Shown piece after piece: positions 1 through 11,467 of a DNA stretch of 64,000 nucleotides (position 1 is its first letter; every line of letters starts with the position of its first letter). Position numbers and translations under genes: made by a program. Under the pieces are notes generated by a model. The model had not been told where the DNA came from. It saw nothing but the letters and a program-made list of their open reading frames with translations, and searched no databases. The DNA is from Epiperipatus broadwayi (lineage: Eukaryota > Onychophora > Udeonychophora > Euonychophora > Peripatidae): the NCBI GenBank assembly GCA_028023455.1, contig JAQFVV010000994.1:1-64000 (forward strand), written 5' to 3'.

Positions 1-425
1 AAACATATTGGTTGGCTTGTGACCCACTCATAGAATTCCTAGTGATAAAGAATTGACAAATATATCTGAATAAAACCCTCAAGTGCGATCTAGGCAATAC
101 ATTCATTGGGAACTGGGAACAAAATCCTCTAAACCACATTCTGACCTAATATGGAAAGACAAATCTTTTCAGGTGACAACATGCTAGAGCCACTTTATTC
201 ATATTACAAAAATAACTTGCAAAATAGAAGAAAGTTTAATCCTTCATAAAATTTTCTGGGACTAGAAGATGACAATATAACTTTTATACCAAGCGAGTTT
301 GAAAAAAAACTTGTTTTAGTGCCAAACTCATATCATCCAGTGATACATGGAATACCTTGTTTTGCTGCAAAGGAATGAAGTCATATGTCACATGACCTAA
401 TTTAACAAGTTGCATTACAAATGTC
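1..425. other. AT-rich stretch without recognisable gene
   Basis: I see no open frame, motif or clear repeat here. It may be the 5' part of the decayed LINE that becomes recognisable from about 860, but nothing in it can be aligned by eye with confidence. Confidence 0.4.
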
Positions 426-799
426 TAATGAGCTTTCCAATAGCTCTTAACAAGCTTTTTAGAATATCCCCAACCCCAGTCTAGTTTATGCTTCTGGATT
501 CCTCAGTGAGGTACTAAAAATTTAAAATACTAGGTCAAGCTCACACTTTATTTAATGGTTAACTATTAACAAGAAAATCTGAAATTTACAAACATCTGTA
601 TGTCTACAAATCCAGCTATCTAACTACTTTATAGTTAATCAATAGTTAACCATTAGATAAAGTGCTAGGCTTGACCTAGTATTTTAAATCTAATGCTTGA
701 ATATCCTAGCACCTTGCTGAGGAAGCCAGAAGAAACAGAAAACAGTCAGGGATTAGGGATATTCTTAAAACCTTGTTAAGAGCTATTGGCAAGCTCATT
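426..799. repeat. Foldback (inverted) repeat, MITE-like
   Basis: The left arm (about 426-560) reappears in reverse complement at about 640-799. Shared pieces include AATAGCTCTTAACAAG and its complement CTTGTTAAGAGCTATT, and a GTTAACTATT / AATAGTTAAC pair near the centre. The arms have drifted, with scattered mismatches and small indels. The layout is that of a non-autonomous foldback element or MITE. I could not define a target-site duplication. Confidence 0.65.
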
Positions 800-859
800 A
801 TATAACCTTGTTTGGTATACAGACATTCAAGTCAATTCACAGCCAAATAACTGACAAAT

Positions 860-2460
860 TTAGCTAACTTTCTAATATAGAGAATCTAACATATACATGG
901 GGTTTATCCTATACCACTGGTTCTATTTGTTAAGAAAAAAGAAAATATAACTACATTCCAAAATATCAGACCCATATCAATCCCATTTGGGATTAAGATC
1001 CTGAAATCAGTGATTAAAGATGGAACTGAACCTTATATTTTGCCATTTCTGTTAAAAACCCACTTTGCAGAGAAAGGCTCATCAACTGGACAGGCAGCAT
1101 TTTTATATAGGATGGTAATTGATACAGTCAGAAACAAAAAAAAAGGGCATTAATCTACTTGGTTATGAATATTCTTTTATATTTAGAAATTCAGATAACT
1201 CTTAGTGGGAAATACTCACCATCATTCATTCCATTTAACTTGATTCCACAAGGTTTACTGTTAAGTGTTCATTTATTCACATTTTATATTGATTTTCTTC
1301 ATAAAGCAATTGAAAATGAGATAATGGGCATATTTATACTTGGAATCAAAGCAAATGTTTCATGTATTGCATACATGAATGATATAACAATCTTTCTACC
1401 AACTAAAAAACATACCAAAACTAATAAAAATTCTAAATAATTACTCAGACAAATATAAATGAGTTCAATTAAACAAAATCCAGTATATGGCCTATGAATG
1501 CCAGCATGAGAAATACTTCAAAGAAAAATCTAGCTCATTTGTGGGATTTCCTTTCATTTGAGTAACTCTGAAATGCGATTGCAGATATAGAGAAAACTAA
1601 TGAATAAAGTTGAGAATATAATTCTCTTTCCAAGTCATATTTATCACTCTATGCCAAAGTGATCCATTTCAATTTCCTAATAATAACACAGTCACATACC
1701 ACACACCTATAATAATATTCACAAAAGTTTTACATCTAAAATTTACTCAATGTGTAGAAAATTGTTGTGGGGAAAGAAAATGGCATCATTATCCCAAAGT
1801 AAGGTTCTACACCCTCTTCCTCAAAATTAATTGGGTTTACATTTTATACAAAATTTTCAAATTCAAAATCTACTTAGTCTTATATCATCATGTGTAAGAA
1901 TATTTCCATATCTAGAAATAGCTGTTAAAATTACACCCATAGACAGGCCACTACCCATAAGCAATTATTGGAGTCAGATAATTTTTCCTTTATTTTGCAT
2001 TCCCAATTTAATATATTGCACTTCCAAGAATAAAATTAAATACTGGGGTGTATATTCATTTTGTGCTTCCTCATCCAATGATAATAACAAACCCCTTTTA
2101 AACAAAACCAATAATCAGTTGATTATAAAATTCGAATACTAGTCATTAGAATCAAAATAATACGATTTTCTCTTAAGACTAAATATTGAAGAACTTCTCA
2201 CCATTTATTTCTACAGATATCTGAAAAGGAATTGCACTAACATTAAAGACATATGCAAACTATGTCAGAGAGAATCAGAAACACGATTACATTTTCTATT
2301 CACATGCCCCATATTTAACAATACCCAGTGGGATATCCTCAAAATATTTAAAAATAAAATTACAACATACACACACTTTTCAATACTTTTAAAAATGTAT
2401 TTATGCACACATTCGAGCCAACACATTTATATTATTCTCATTATGATGTACTAAATGTAC
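860..2460 (+). pseudogene. Decayed LINE reverse transcriptase with C-terminal zinc knuckle
   Basis: Pieces of a non-LTR retrotransposon pol can be read in shifting frames. Around 950-1010 there is an N-x-RPISIPFG-like RT motif. The open segment 1159-1440 reads like RT blocks 4-5, with a FYIDFLHKAIE stretch and then AYMND where the family has YADD, so the first catalytic Asp is lost. At about 1750-1860 a KLLWGKKMAS and GLHFIQNF stretch resembles the post-RT region of L1/Tx1-like elements. At 2254-2310 an intact C-x2-C-x8-H-x4-C knuckle follows (ICKLCQRESETRLHFLFTCP). Stops and frameshifts separate the pieces, so this is a relic. The clade is inferred only from the post-RT motif. Confidence 0.75.
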
Positions 2461-3513
2461 ATTTATGTATGGTTCAAATACAAGAAGACAATCTAATACA
2501 TTTAGGAATAAAATAGATATTATAGGCATAAGCGATGTAAAAATTTCACCAAATAAGATTTATTCAGACACATGGTCACGAATGTAACTTCACTCGAATT
2601 TATGACATGACCCACTATTATAAAATGATAACTAGATAATTAAAGGTAAAAAGACATTAATACAGTGATATACATGGAAAGATGTAAATCCTTTGCATCA
2701 GTCAGAAAATGCTAAACTGCTTTTAAGATTGTATTTTTTTTTTGTCACACATAGATTTGTAATTTTTCTCAACTTTAGTATGGGATAAAAATACAGAGTA
2801 TATAATGTAAATCACACATCTCCCTTTATTTAAAACCTTGTAGTCTTTTCTTACTCTGTTCATTGTATGTGGTACTAAGTACTGTTTTGTAAACTTATTT
2901 TCAATAAAGCATTTTGAAACTACAATATATTTATGATTTCTTTGTACAAATTTTATTAATTATTTTTTAAAGTTAAATATTTCTTTTTGTTATAAGCATG
3001 TAAAAAAAATTATCAGAATAAGTTTAAAGTTTTTAAATATGTTTGGTAATTTTTTTGAAAATATATGAAAGGAGATATTAATATAAAAATGTGGAAAATG
3101 TGTTCATAAGTTATAGGTAATAATGGATATTAATTTATTTGTTATAAAAACAAATATTGTGATTTCACAAAAATATGTTTAAAATAATTGATGATTAATA
3201 TTACATTACCTAAATACAACTAATCATTAATATTGATATATCTTGTGAGAACTACAGACACTTTAGACTTACCTGACTGATTCACAGTGCATCAAGTTCT
3301 TAAGTTCTTTCACTGTAGCCATAGACTTTACCATCATTAATTATGTACCTCATGTGTTTGACTATGTTTACATCAGCCAGTGGCTATCAAACTCTATTTG
3401 TAAATTATATGAGTACAATGACCATGGTTCACCCATGATCAATAAAAAATCATCATAGCATGTTGTATATATATGTGTATAAAAACATTATAATAGAGTA
3501 TATACTTTAATAT
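2461..3513. other. LINE 3' tail and AT-rich spacer before the LTR element
   Basis: The first part probably continues the LINE relic as its 3' untranslated tail, ending near an AATAAAGCATTTTG block at about 2903-2916. The rest up to 3513 is AT-rich with no gene. The last bases (AATAT at 3509-3513) form the target-site duplication of the following LTR retrotransposon. Confidence 0.4.
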
Positions 3514-6082
3514 TGAAACAGTAAGATTCGTATTCGAATCTTAAGTTTCACCTTTTTCTGTCGTCTCTCACTGACCGGTCTATCCCGCCCAAATTTAAAC
3601 TTTTTGATATCGAATTGTGTGTGTAACAATATTAAAAATGTATAAATATATGTAGAATTCAGCTTAAACACGCACACATTTCCATCTCAAATTAAACACA
3701 ATAAATAGGGATAAAATAATATAATTTAGATTTCTTTTAGTTATATAATTTTGTATAATTTTAATCATTTATTTTGGATTATAAAGTTCGTATTTATTGC
3801 TTTGTTTAAATTTCATTTAATAATAATTCTAAAAAAATCTGATGTAATATTTAATTAAAAGTTAAAATAATCTTATGTTCCCTTTTTGTTTTTGAAATTT
3901 AAAAGCATCGGTCAGTGATAGATAATAGATTAATTAAAGAAAAATTCCCCAAAATGTAATTAGTAAACGTAAAATGTAAACAAAAGAATGGCAGCTTTCT
4001 TTAATTAAAAACCAACAAAATGCATTGATTATCCTCAGGGCAGATTAAGTAGAACCTAAAAATATCTTAACAAAAATGTGAAAGATCAAGATAAGAAAAG
4101 AGGCCATCTTAGACTTGCTGGAGACAGGCACTTAAACTTTAGCTTTGCTCTCGATCACTGAGAGTCTCCAAAAATATAAAAATAATTTGTTCCTGCCAAG
4201 GTATGACCGAGTAAAGCACCTAGATTATTCTCCATCGGGAGATGGCCTATCGGATGATGAACTTTCATTGCCCATCATAAATTCACCATGAAGATCTGCT
4301 GCCTGAAATGAATGAGAAAGCTGCTGCTGCCATGAAATTAAATGAATATCTAAATACAAGAAAGACTTGCCACTTGTGAACTTTTTGCTGCTAAACTCAT
4401 GGAATAAGGAAACTTCTTATAAAACAGGTACCTGTCTGTGTTCAAACTCTAGAGTACTCTCATAATATGCTATAGCTTTTCTTCATACTACTTATCTAAA
4501 TTGTAAAATGTAAAAACTATCATTTGTATAACTAAAATTGAATAATTAATTTAATATGTAAATTTCTCTACTAATCTAGCTTACCTCATTCTATCTTGGG
4601 TGCGTATTTCTATAATCTACATTTCTATCTATAGTTATTATTTAATTATTGCATGTTCATAATTATCTCAATTTTCAAAGTTTAAATCTATGATCGCTTA
4701 AAACAATGAATGCGTGTCAAAATTTCATTAATATTTGCTTTCCTAAATAACTTAACTTTCATATAAATCGACACGCATTCAATGCTTCATTTATTGGAAT
4801 GCAGGGGTCTACAACTTCACAAATGGTGGGCATATTAGTTGTAATCATTCCCAGTTTAGATATGTTTTGTATATATTAAATCTTGATGAATAATTCTAGA
4901 AAATCCCATTTCTTTGAGAGTCGCCAGAGTTCTTAATAAATGTTGATAATGTAGGACCAAGTTAGAAATCTGTTGAAATCTCATCATAATCGTTTATACA
5001 GTATACATGTGTTATGTTTTAGAGACGCGATGATCTATTCCACCATAAATATTCCGGATTCTTCAGGGTTGAAATTAACCCCCGTCGTCCTACACAAGCG
5101 GACATAATAAATGCTCCCGTAGGATTTGACCTGTCATGCAGCCAGCGGCAAATTGCAACACATACCGCTTGTCCCTGGTTTCGCTTATGTGACACCTTAC
5201 TTTGTCGGGCCACGGCAGAGACCAGCCTGACAGTTTTATAAATTCATTCGTGGCATTGCAGTTTCAATATACTGCCATTCCATATCGCCTTTCTAAAGTG
5301 TACCACGTGTTCCTTTATTTAGTTTTATTATTCTATATATCACTCCGCCTCTGCATTATCTGCATAATTCACTCTCAAGTAAATGTTTGCCCTTAGTTAT
5401 AAATAAATATTTTAATTAAATAAATATATGTCGGCCATTACTCTTTTAACCCATACTTTAGACTCTTGCATTGCAAAGGTATAAATTCCCCAAGGCATGC
5501 ATTAGAAATACTTACTCGAGAATTTTAGGTAGCTAGATTACGCCTTCAAATAAATGTATTCCTTTTGTAAACATTTCAGTATCGAAAATACCGCTACTGA
5601 AATCCTCAATATAAAATAATGTCTAAATAAATAAATGTATTCTTTAAAATATAATCATGTCGCAAATCCAGCTACTGAAGCTTTAAATCCACAAAATATT
5701 ATTAGTAAATGTTTGTTTTATTAAAATGTATTAATAAATAATTTTAAACTATACGTCTGCAGTTACGTTTCATTTATTCGATACCCATTCTATATAATAT
5801 TTCCTCGATTATGTAAATATGAATGTTTAATTAATATTAGTTTGATTATTGGCTAACTCGAGAATATAATCATGAATCTCTTGCATATCCTTGACCACCG
5901 TGCCTAAGGAAATTTACTAATGTCGCATCAGATGCGTTGTTTCGTGGATTGTATTGTGGAACCGATAAACTATGTTCGAACTCAGTACCATGGGTGGCTT
6001 CACTACTCGATGGTGCTGCTGTTCTGTATGGTGGTCGAATTCTGCACTATGTTTACGAGTCACACGTTTTCTGACCGTTACA
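3514..6082 (+). repeat. 5' LTR of the Ty3/gypsy element
   Basis: This 2569-bp LTR starts TGAAACAGTAAG and ends near GACCGTTACA. It is unusually long for a gypsy element. It contains a conserved internal stem: AATGCGTGTC at about 4709-4718 pairs with GACACGCATT at 4770-4779, and the same stem is in the 3' LTR. Short open frames inside (for example 5019-5213, minus) recur in the other LTR only because the LTR is duplicated; I see no reason to call them genes. Confidence 0.93.
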
Positions 6083-6760
6083 TAGTTAAATTTTTTTTTT
6101 AGCGTTTGGTGCTTTCCAACGTGGAGCATTCGATACAAAAAAACCCATATATACCCTGAGCAAAATATAACGCATATAAATTTCTTTTAGCGTTCGTTAC
6201 TCGAGTTAGCTAATTAATCTATATATATACGATTTTGTTTTGATAAAAATAATGAAAAAAAAAGTAAATCGAGTGAAATAATGTGGGTCGAGTAGGTGAA
6301 AGGACAGCAGGCGTAATAACAAATTTAAGGAAAGCAGGGATGTGTGTGTAAGTTAAGAAGGAACGAAAATACTCGGATCTAATGAAATATTTTGCTTTAT
6401 ATATATATATATGTCAAAAAAAAAAAAGTAATCAGTCGTTAAATGAGAAAGCAAGTAGCCTTGAATTTTTTTTATTAAAACACCGTTATATATATAGCAT
6501 AGACAGCAGAAGCTTGTTATATATGTTAATAGTAAATATTGTGTTAAAGTACAAATATATATATCATAGACAGCAGTAGCTTATTATATGCGTAACCAGT
6601 AGTTCGCTATAATATATATGTTAAATATGTTAAACGCAGCAATATAGAGATAGGGCAATGTAGAGTAGGTGAGGGCAGTGAAAGAGGGTTATAGGGCCAA
6701 TATACCGGTGGGGAGTAGTCAAATGCTAGTAGTATAAAATAAATAAATCACATTAAGAAA
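6083..6760 (+). other. Leader between 5' LTR and gag-pol
   Basis: This is an untranslated leader with several TATATA runs and purine-rich stretches and no coding frame of note. A poly-T run (6091-6100) separates the LTR end from a possible primer-binding site at 6107. The gag-pol start codon at 6761 follows an AT-rich stretch and an AAGAAA context. Confidence 0.6.
6107..6127 (+). promoter_or_regulatory. Candidate primer-binding site, tRNA-Lys-like
   Basis: The segment begins TGGTGC, continues TTTCCAACGTGGAGC, and sits about 25 bp past the LTR end. It resembles the well-known tRNA-Lys primer site (TGG, then CCAACGTGG) with a short internal insertion. The offset from the LTR and the insertion make this tentative. 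Confidence 0.3.
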
Positions 6761-9262
6761 ATGGAATCAGAAAATATTGATATACAGCAAGTAGATTTAT
6801 CTGAAGCTTTGGAGTCAACACCCGAGCGAAGGGAAGCTCCACAACAATACAGAGGATCAATGGACTTAAATTTCAAGTTCATGGAGGAAATACTCAGACA
6901 GAGTATGCAAGAAATGAAGGAAATGTATGAGGAGGAGATGAGAAAAAGAAGAGATGAAGAATCAAAACAGAGACAGGAAGAAGAAAAGGTGAGAGTTAGA
7001 GAGTATCAGGAATTTCAAAAATTTGTCTTGAGAGAGTCGGGAATAATAGAAAACGAATATAGAATAACCCAAGTCAATAAAGAGGGGGGAAATATAAGGA
7101 CAAAGGAGGTTAGACCTCAAAGCTACTTAGGAAAGATTATTCAGATAAAAATCTTTAGAGGAGAGACAGGAGAAAATCCTCAAGCCCACTTAGAGAGCTT
7201 ACAAAGTTTCTTTCCAGTGCATAAGGCAGAAGCAGGTGAACAGATAGCTATTGCCAGTTATCATTTACAGGGCTATGCCAAAGACTGGTGGGATATGGTG
7301 AAATGGAAACCTAAAACTATAGAGAAGTACACTGATGCATTAATGAAACAATATTGGAGCGACAAGCATCAAATTGATATCTACAACATGCTCTGTCATG
7401 AAAAATACAGAGCAGTACCCCGAGAAACACATGCTCAGTTTTTCCTCCGCCAAGCAAACCGATTTAAATCTCTCACGACATTCGCATTGGCAGATAGACA
7501 TATCATTGGAACGATTCAACAAAATATGCCAGTAACTACCCAAAAGTTGATGATCATAAGTGGCATCAAAGACATTGAAGAGATGGGAGAATTTCTTGCG
7601 GTTTTAGATGATAGTCATTGGTCTGAAAGTCTAGTAGATCACGAATGGAAGCAGGAGACCAGACAACAGCAATCAGTGACTACTAGCAATCATAGTGAGA
7701 AAGAAAGAAACCAAATGGCAACTCGATCAAGTGGGACGTCAGTAAAAGATTACCAGTACCAGCATTCATCTTGCCAGCAGCTGAGAGTAGTGGAGATGAC
7801 TAACCTAATGTCAGTCATCCAGGAAGAGGATCCCACTTGGGGACTTCAGATTGGCCCTTGCCCAATTATTAATACAAGAATCGGGGCCTCAGTTGCACAA
7901 ATTCTTCTTGACACAGGCAGCCAGATTTCCTGTGTTTCTAGAGAGTGGTTAACAAATTATGAAAAACATGGACTCATACCCAGGCTTCCTGCTCACCCAA
8001 TCCAAATGAAGCTGGCTGATGGGAGGATGACCAGAACTGAAAACTATCAAGTCTGGTTGGAAATATCGATAGGAGAAGCCAATGCAGGACACGCCTTCTT
8101 AGTGATAAGAGGACTAATTCAGGACATGATAATTGGGTCTGACTTCTTAACCCAACATGAATGTATCCTGGACTATAAAAAAAAGATACTAAATTTCCAG
8201 CAGGAGCAGATTAGTTTTGATACAAATAAGCAAACTGAAGAAATCCAATTAAGATGTCTGGAGGCCATTCCTGATGAGGATATCCAAGAAAAAATTATGG
8301 GATCATTGTTAGACAAGATAGAGGACCAATTTCAGTTACAAAAATTACTTACGGAAAATCGTACCATATTTTCTCAGGTCCCAGGTGAAATTAGTGATTA
8401 TGTCCATCGGATACGAGTAAAAGAAGAGACGCATTTCCAGACCCGCACATACCCTATCCCATTTCAGTATCAAGAAGAGGTGAATGCTCAAATTAAGCAG
8501 ATGATTGACTGGGGTGTAATTGAAAAGAGGTCATCACCCTATAATAACCCGTTAGTCGTAGTCAAAAAGAAAGATGGAACCATACGATTGTGTCTCGATG
8601 CTAGGACATTAAACAACATTACTATACCTGAGCGGGACATCCCACCACCCATCCAAGAAACATTCCTCAAGTTGACTGCTAAGAATATTTTCTCTACCCT
8701 TGACCTAACTGCCAGTTACTGGCAAATGGCTCTCCACCCCCAGGATCGAAAATATACCGCGTTCAGATACAATGGGCAAACCCACATGTTTAAGAGAGTA
8801 CCGTTTGGGCTGATAAATAGCGGGGCTGGCCTCATGAGGTGTTTGGACCAAGTATTGTCAGAAAGATTTAAAAAAAAATTAGTATGTTATGTAGATGATG
8901 TATTAGTTGTGTCTAGAGACATTGCAGAACATCTGGAGGATTTAAAGCAATTTTTCGATGAGTGCACCCAGAAAAATATAACTGTTAATTTAAAAAAAAG
9001 TTTTTTCACATTGAGGGAAATTTCCTTTTTAGGCCATATTGTAAATGGTCAAGGAATTAGGGCTCACCCTGACAAGGTTGCAGCTATTGAAAATTTCCCT
9101 AGGCCCATGAACCGAAAACAAGTTCGATCATTTCTGGGCCTTTGCAATTACTATCACAAGTTTTACCCCCATTTTGCCAAAGATACATCATCACTAGTAG
9201 AATTGATAAGACCTCACCACCGATGGGAATGGATGAAAACCCATGAAGAAGACTTCAGTTGA
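6761..9262 (+). CDS. Gag-protease-reverse transcriptase polyprotein (Ty3/gypsy), 833 codons, ends at a premature TGA
   Basis: Gag and pol are fused in one frame. Residues about 25-90 are highly charged (Glu/Arg/Lys/Met) and probably coiled coil. About 130-290 is a retrotransposon Gag capsid-like region with a conserved-looking DWWD tetrad. I see no CCHC zinc knuckle before the protease, which has its catalytic DTG at residues 384-386. Reverse transcriptase spans about 545-745, with the YVDD active site at 710-713, the LDLTASYWQ block and the VPFGLINSGA block. The frame ends at TGA 9260-9262; the same frame then continues with RNase H, so this is a nonsense mutation and not a natural terminus. 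The start is the first ATG after the leader. The product acts in virus-like particles to copy the element RNA. Confidence 0.93.
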   Translation: MESENIDIQQVDLSEALESTPERREAPQQYRGSMDLNFKFMEEILRQSMQEMKEMYEEEMRKRRDEESKQRQEEEKVRVREYQEFQKFVLRESGIIENEYRITQVNKEGGNIRTKEVRPQSYLGKIIQIKIFRGETGENPQAHLESLQSFFPVHKAEAGEQIAIASYHLQGYAKDWWDMVKWKPKTIEKYTDALMKQYWSDKHQIDIYNMLCHEKYRAVPRETHAQFFLRQANRFKSLTTFALADRHIIGTIQQNMPVTTQKLMIISGIKDIEEMGEFLAVLDDSHWSESLVDHEWKQETRQQQSVTTSNHSEKERNQMATRSSGTSVKDYQYQHSSCQQLRVVEMTNLMSVIQEEDPTWGLQIGPCPIINTRIGASVAQILLDTGSQISCVSREWLTNYEKHGLIPRLPAHPIQMKLADGRMTRTENYQVWLEISIGEANAGHAFLVIRGLIQDMIIGSDFLTQHECILDYKKKILNFQQEQISFDTNKQTEEIQLRCLEAIPDEDIQEKIMGSLLDKIEDQFQLQKLLTENRTIFSQVPGEISDYVHRIRVKEETHFQTRTYPIPFQYQEEVNAQIKQMIDWGVIEKRSSPYNNPLVVVKKKDGTIRLCLDARTLNNITIPERDIPPPIQETFLKLTAKNIFSTLDLTASYWQMALHPQDRKYTAFRYNGQTHMFKRVPFGLINSGAGLMRCLDQVLSERFKKKLVCYVDDVLVVSRDIAEHLEDLKQFFDECTQKNITVNLKKSFFTLREISFLGHIVNGQGIRAHPDKVAAIENFPRPMNRKQVRSFLGLCNYYHKFYPHFAKDTSSLVELIRPHHRWEWMKTHEEDFS

Positions 9263-9673
9263 GTAAAGAGAAGATTTTTAGAGACTGTGATGTTACACTA
9301 CCCAGATTTTACCCGTCCTTTTTATTTGCAGACTGATAGCAGTCAGAAGGGATTGGGCGTGGTTCTATTTCAAGTCAACCCAGAAGGCCAACACCAAATA
9401 CTATATTTTAGCAGCCATACTCTGAAAGGAGCCGAAAAGAACTACACAGTGATGGAACAAGAGACACTAGCAATCGTGTGGTCATGCAATAAGTTCAAGC
9501 AGATGTTGCTGGGTTCAGAAGTGATTATCATTACTGACCACCGGTGTCTCAAATTCCTAAATAAAAGTTACCTGAACAATGACCGCCTCATCAGATGGAG
9601 TCTTTCACTTCAAAGATTTCATTATAAAGTCGTCTACTGCCCTGGCCTGAAAATACGGTGGCCGATATATTAA
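9263..9673 (+). pseudogene. RNase H segment of the broken gypsy pol
   Basis: This segment is in the same frame as the upstream polyprotein, directly after the TGA at 9260-9262 (first internal ATG at 9287). It carries the RNase H signature: TDSSQKGLG (first Asp), a Glu in EQETLA, and TDHRCL (third Asp). It ends with a tether-like stretch that runs out of frame near 9648-9657, where one base appears to be missing in an A run; the downstream integrase continues in another frame. RNase H would degrade the RNA strand during reverse transcription. It has no start of its own and could only be made as part of the polyprotein. Confidence 0.85.
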
Positions 9674-10101
9674 GTCGATATCCTATAGAACTGGAGCCAC
9701 ACAACCCCATAATAAGTGATCAGCCATTGGTAATTGCAGCAACGGTACTGGACCAGGAGATGGAACACAAGTTAATGAACCTTCAACATTGGCAAGAGCA
9801 GCAGCCGCTATATAAAAAGCTTATCCAAATTGTACAACAGCAAGGAAATCCAATACAAGGCTGCTCAACACCTCGAGGAAAGAAGCTATACCGGATAAGA
9901 AATGGGTTGCTGCAGCAGCAGATTGTGGGAGATAAAATTTACTGGAAAATCTTGGTACCACCTGACCTCAGAAAACGTCTCATCATGTATATGCATGGTT
10001 TAGTAGGGCACTATGGCCCTAGAAAAACAGAAGAAGCTATAAGACGACAATTTCACTGGCCAAAGCTATATGAAGATGTGATGGATACCCTCAGGAAATG
10101 A
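9658..10101 (+). pseudogene. Integrase N-terminal HHCC domain segment
   Basis: This begins right after the frameshift with DILSRYP, the end of the RNase H-integrase linker typical of gypsy pol. It continues to the integrase zinc-binding domain: the two His are visible in MHGLVGHYGPRK, and a second half follows with FHWPKLYEDV. The TGA at 10099-10101 falls where the first Cys of the C-x2-C pair is expected; the second Cys (AIC) follows at once in the same frame. The break therefore hits a zinc ligand. The segment is inactive as it stands. Confidence 0.85.
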
Positions 10102-10503
10102 GCTATTTGTGCAAGAGATAAACCACCAAATAGAAACTTTAGTGGAGTAGGTGCCTCTATCATTCCGTCCGCACCAAATGAAATACTTGCGATCGATCAC
10201 TATGGCCCATTGCCATCCTACCATAGATTCCGTTACTTACTTGTAACTTATGATCTATTCTCAAAATATGCTTGGCCCTATCCTGTGATGCGAGCAGATT
10301 CCCATTGCGCAATTCGAGTGCTACAAAAGTGTCAATTCGCCAAGATTGGAAGACCGATCACCATCCTCTCGGACCATGGATCGGCCTTTACATCTCAAGA
10401 ATGGAAGACTTGGTTGAGGCAGCAGAACGTTAAACATATTCTGACCTCAATTGAAAATCCTCAGTCTAACCCATGTGAATGGGTTATGAGGGAAATAAAC
10501 TGA
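10102..10503 (+). pseudogene. Integrase catalytic core segment
   Basis: Same frame as the preceding segment, past its TGA. It contains the DDE core: the first Asp in AIDHYGP (codon at 10195), the second in LSDHGSAF, and the Glu in the NPQSNPCEW region. The frame stops at TGA 10501-10503 and then continues without a shift, so this is another nonsense mutation; CGA to TGA by CpG decay is an inference. The family role is strand transfer of element cDNA into the genome. Confidence 0.85.
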
Positions 10504-10839
10504 CTATTTAGGACCCATGTTCACCAAAATCACAGAAGCTGGGTAAATCAAACTGAAAAGATTTTTCAATATATCAATGGAACCATCAATGAGGCCACTG
10601 GCATGACACCAACATGTTTGCATTTTGGTAAAGCGGACTCAGTACTGATCAAGACGCCATTATCCATGGATGAACGTGAAATCAATATTGAAACTGACAG
10701 ACGCAAAGCACACCGCCGCCTTACAGAAAGGGCAGAATGGAAATTACGAGCAGATCGGAGAAGCCAACATTTCCAGGTCGGGAACTATGTTTGGGCACGG
10801 AACTCTCAACAAAGTAACCGAGATAAAAGGAATATATAA
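10504..10839 (+). pseudogene. Integrase C-terminal segment
   Basis: In frame with the catalytic core after the TGA at 10501-10503. It has the helical stretch leading to an ATGMTP / LHFGK motif (ATG at 10603) and then a basic region ending QVGNYVWAR, the usual entry to the gypsy integrase C-terminal SH3-like domain. The frame ends at a TAA at 10837-10839 caused by a frameshift near 10820-10835; the rest of the domain is in the next frame. Confidence 0.8.
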
Positions 10840-11011
10840 AAAGTTCTTTCCTTTGTACCAGGGACCCTTTATAATTGATTGCACATGTGGCCCAAATGCA
10901 TATTTATTAAAAGATGGAGATACCATAAAAGGGACATACAATGCCCGTAATCTCAAACCATGTAGGTATTATCCACCGGACCCGGGGTTGCAAAAAATAT
11001 TAGACTATTAG
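10820..11011 (+). pseudogene. Integrase extreme C-terminus in shifted frame
   Basis: After the shift near 10830 the next frame reads YQGPFIIDCTCGPNAYLL and then GTYNARNLKP. This is the conserved end of the gypsy integrase C-terminal domain (GPF, Y-x-L, and N-x2-L-K-P style close). It ends at TAG/TAA about 11009-11011. There is no chromodomain and no env beyond it. Confidence 0.8.
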
Positions 11012-11448
11012 GACGGATTAAACGTATATGAAAATATTAAAATGAACTTGATATAATGAACTTGGTTGAATGGATTGTACTTTAGTCAAATAGGGTTTTA
11101 GATAGAGATTTTATTATATATATTATTGTTTTAATTACTATTACTCTTAAAAAATTTTTTTTTATATTATATTAACTAACCTTACTCTAAGAATTTTTTT
11201 TATATAAATATAATCAGTTTAACTAACATTACTATGATTTCTACCAGACACGGCCAAATTAGGCCATTTTAATTAAACTATAAATTCTAGATCTGGGTAT
11301 ATTAATTGTTCGTTGCTTCATGTAATCTCTGCTTTCTATATTTCAATATATCTGTAAAAACAATAATAATGTTTTCGTCTTTAAATTATGTAATGTAAAA
11401 TTTTTTTTTTTCTCGCTTTCTTGCCTCCTTTGTTTTGCCTTAATTGTT
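11012..11448. other. AT-rich untranslated stretch between pol and 3' LTR
   Basis: There is no frame and no env-like gene here. Long A/T homopolymers occur around 11145-11165 and 11400-11412. The stretch leads into the polypurine tract. Confidence 0.6.
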
Positions 11449-11467
11449 CACGGGAAGTACGGGGAAA
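11449..11467 (+). promoter_or_regulatory. Polypurine tract of the LTR element
   Basis: A purine-rich run (ACGGGAAGTACGGGGAAA, interrupted by few pyrimidines) ends exactly where the 3' LTR begins with TGAAAC. This is the expected primer site for plus-strand synthesis. Confidence 0.7.

Noticed and set aside
5019-5213. Short 64-codon frame conserved at 12972-13166
   Set aside because: It lies in the LTRs; identity between the two places is explained by LTR duplication, and the frame has no recognisable domain.
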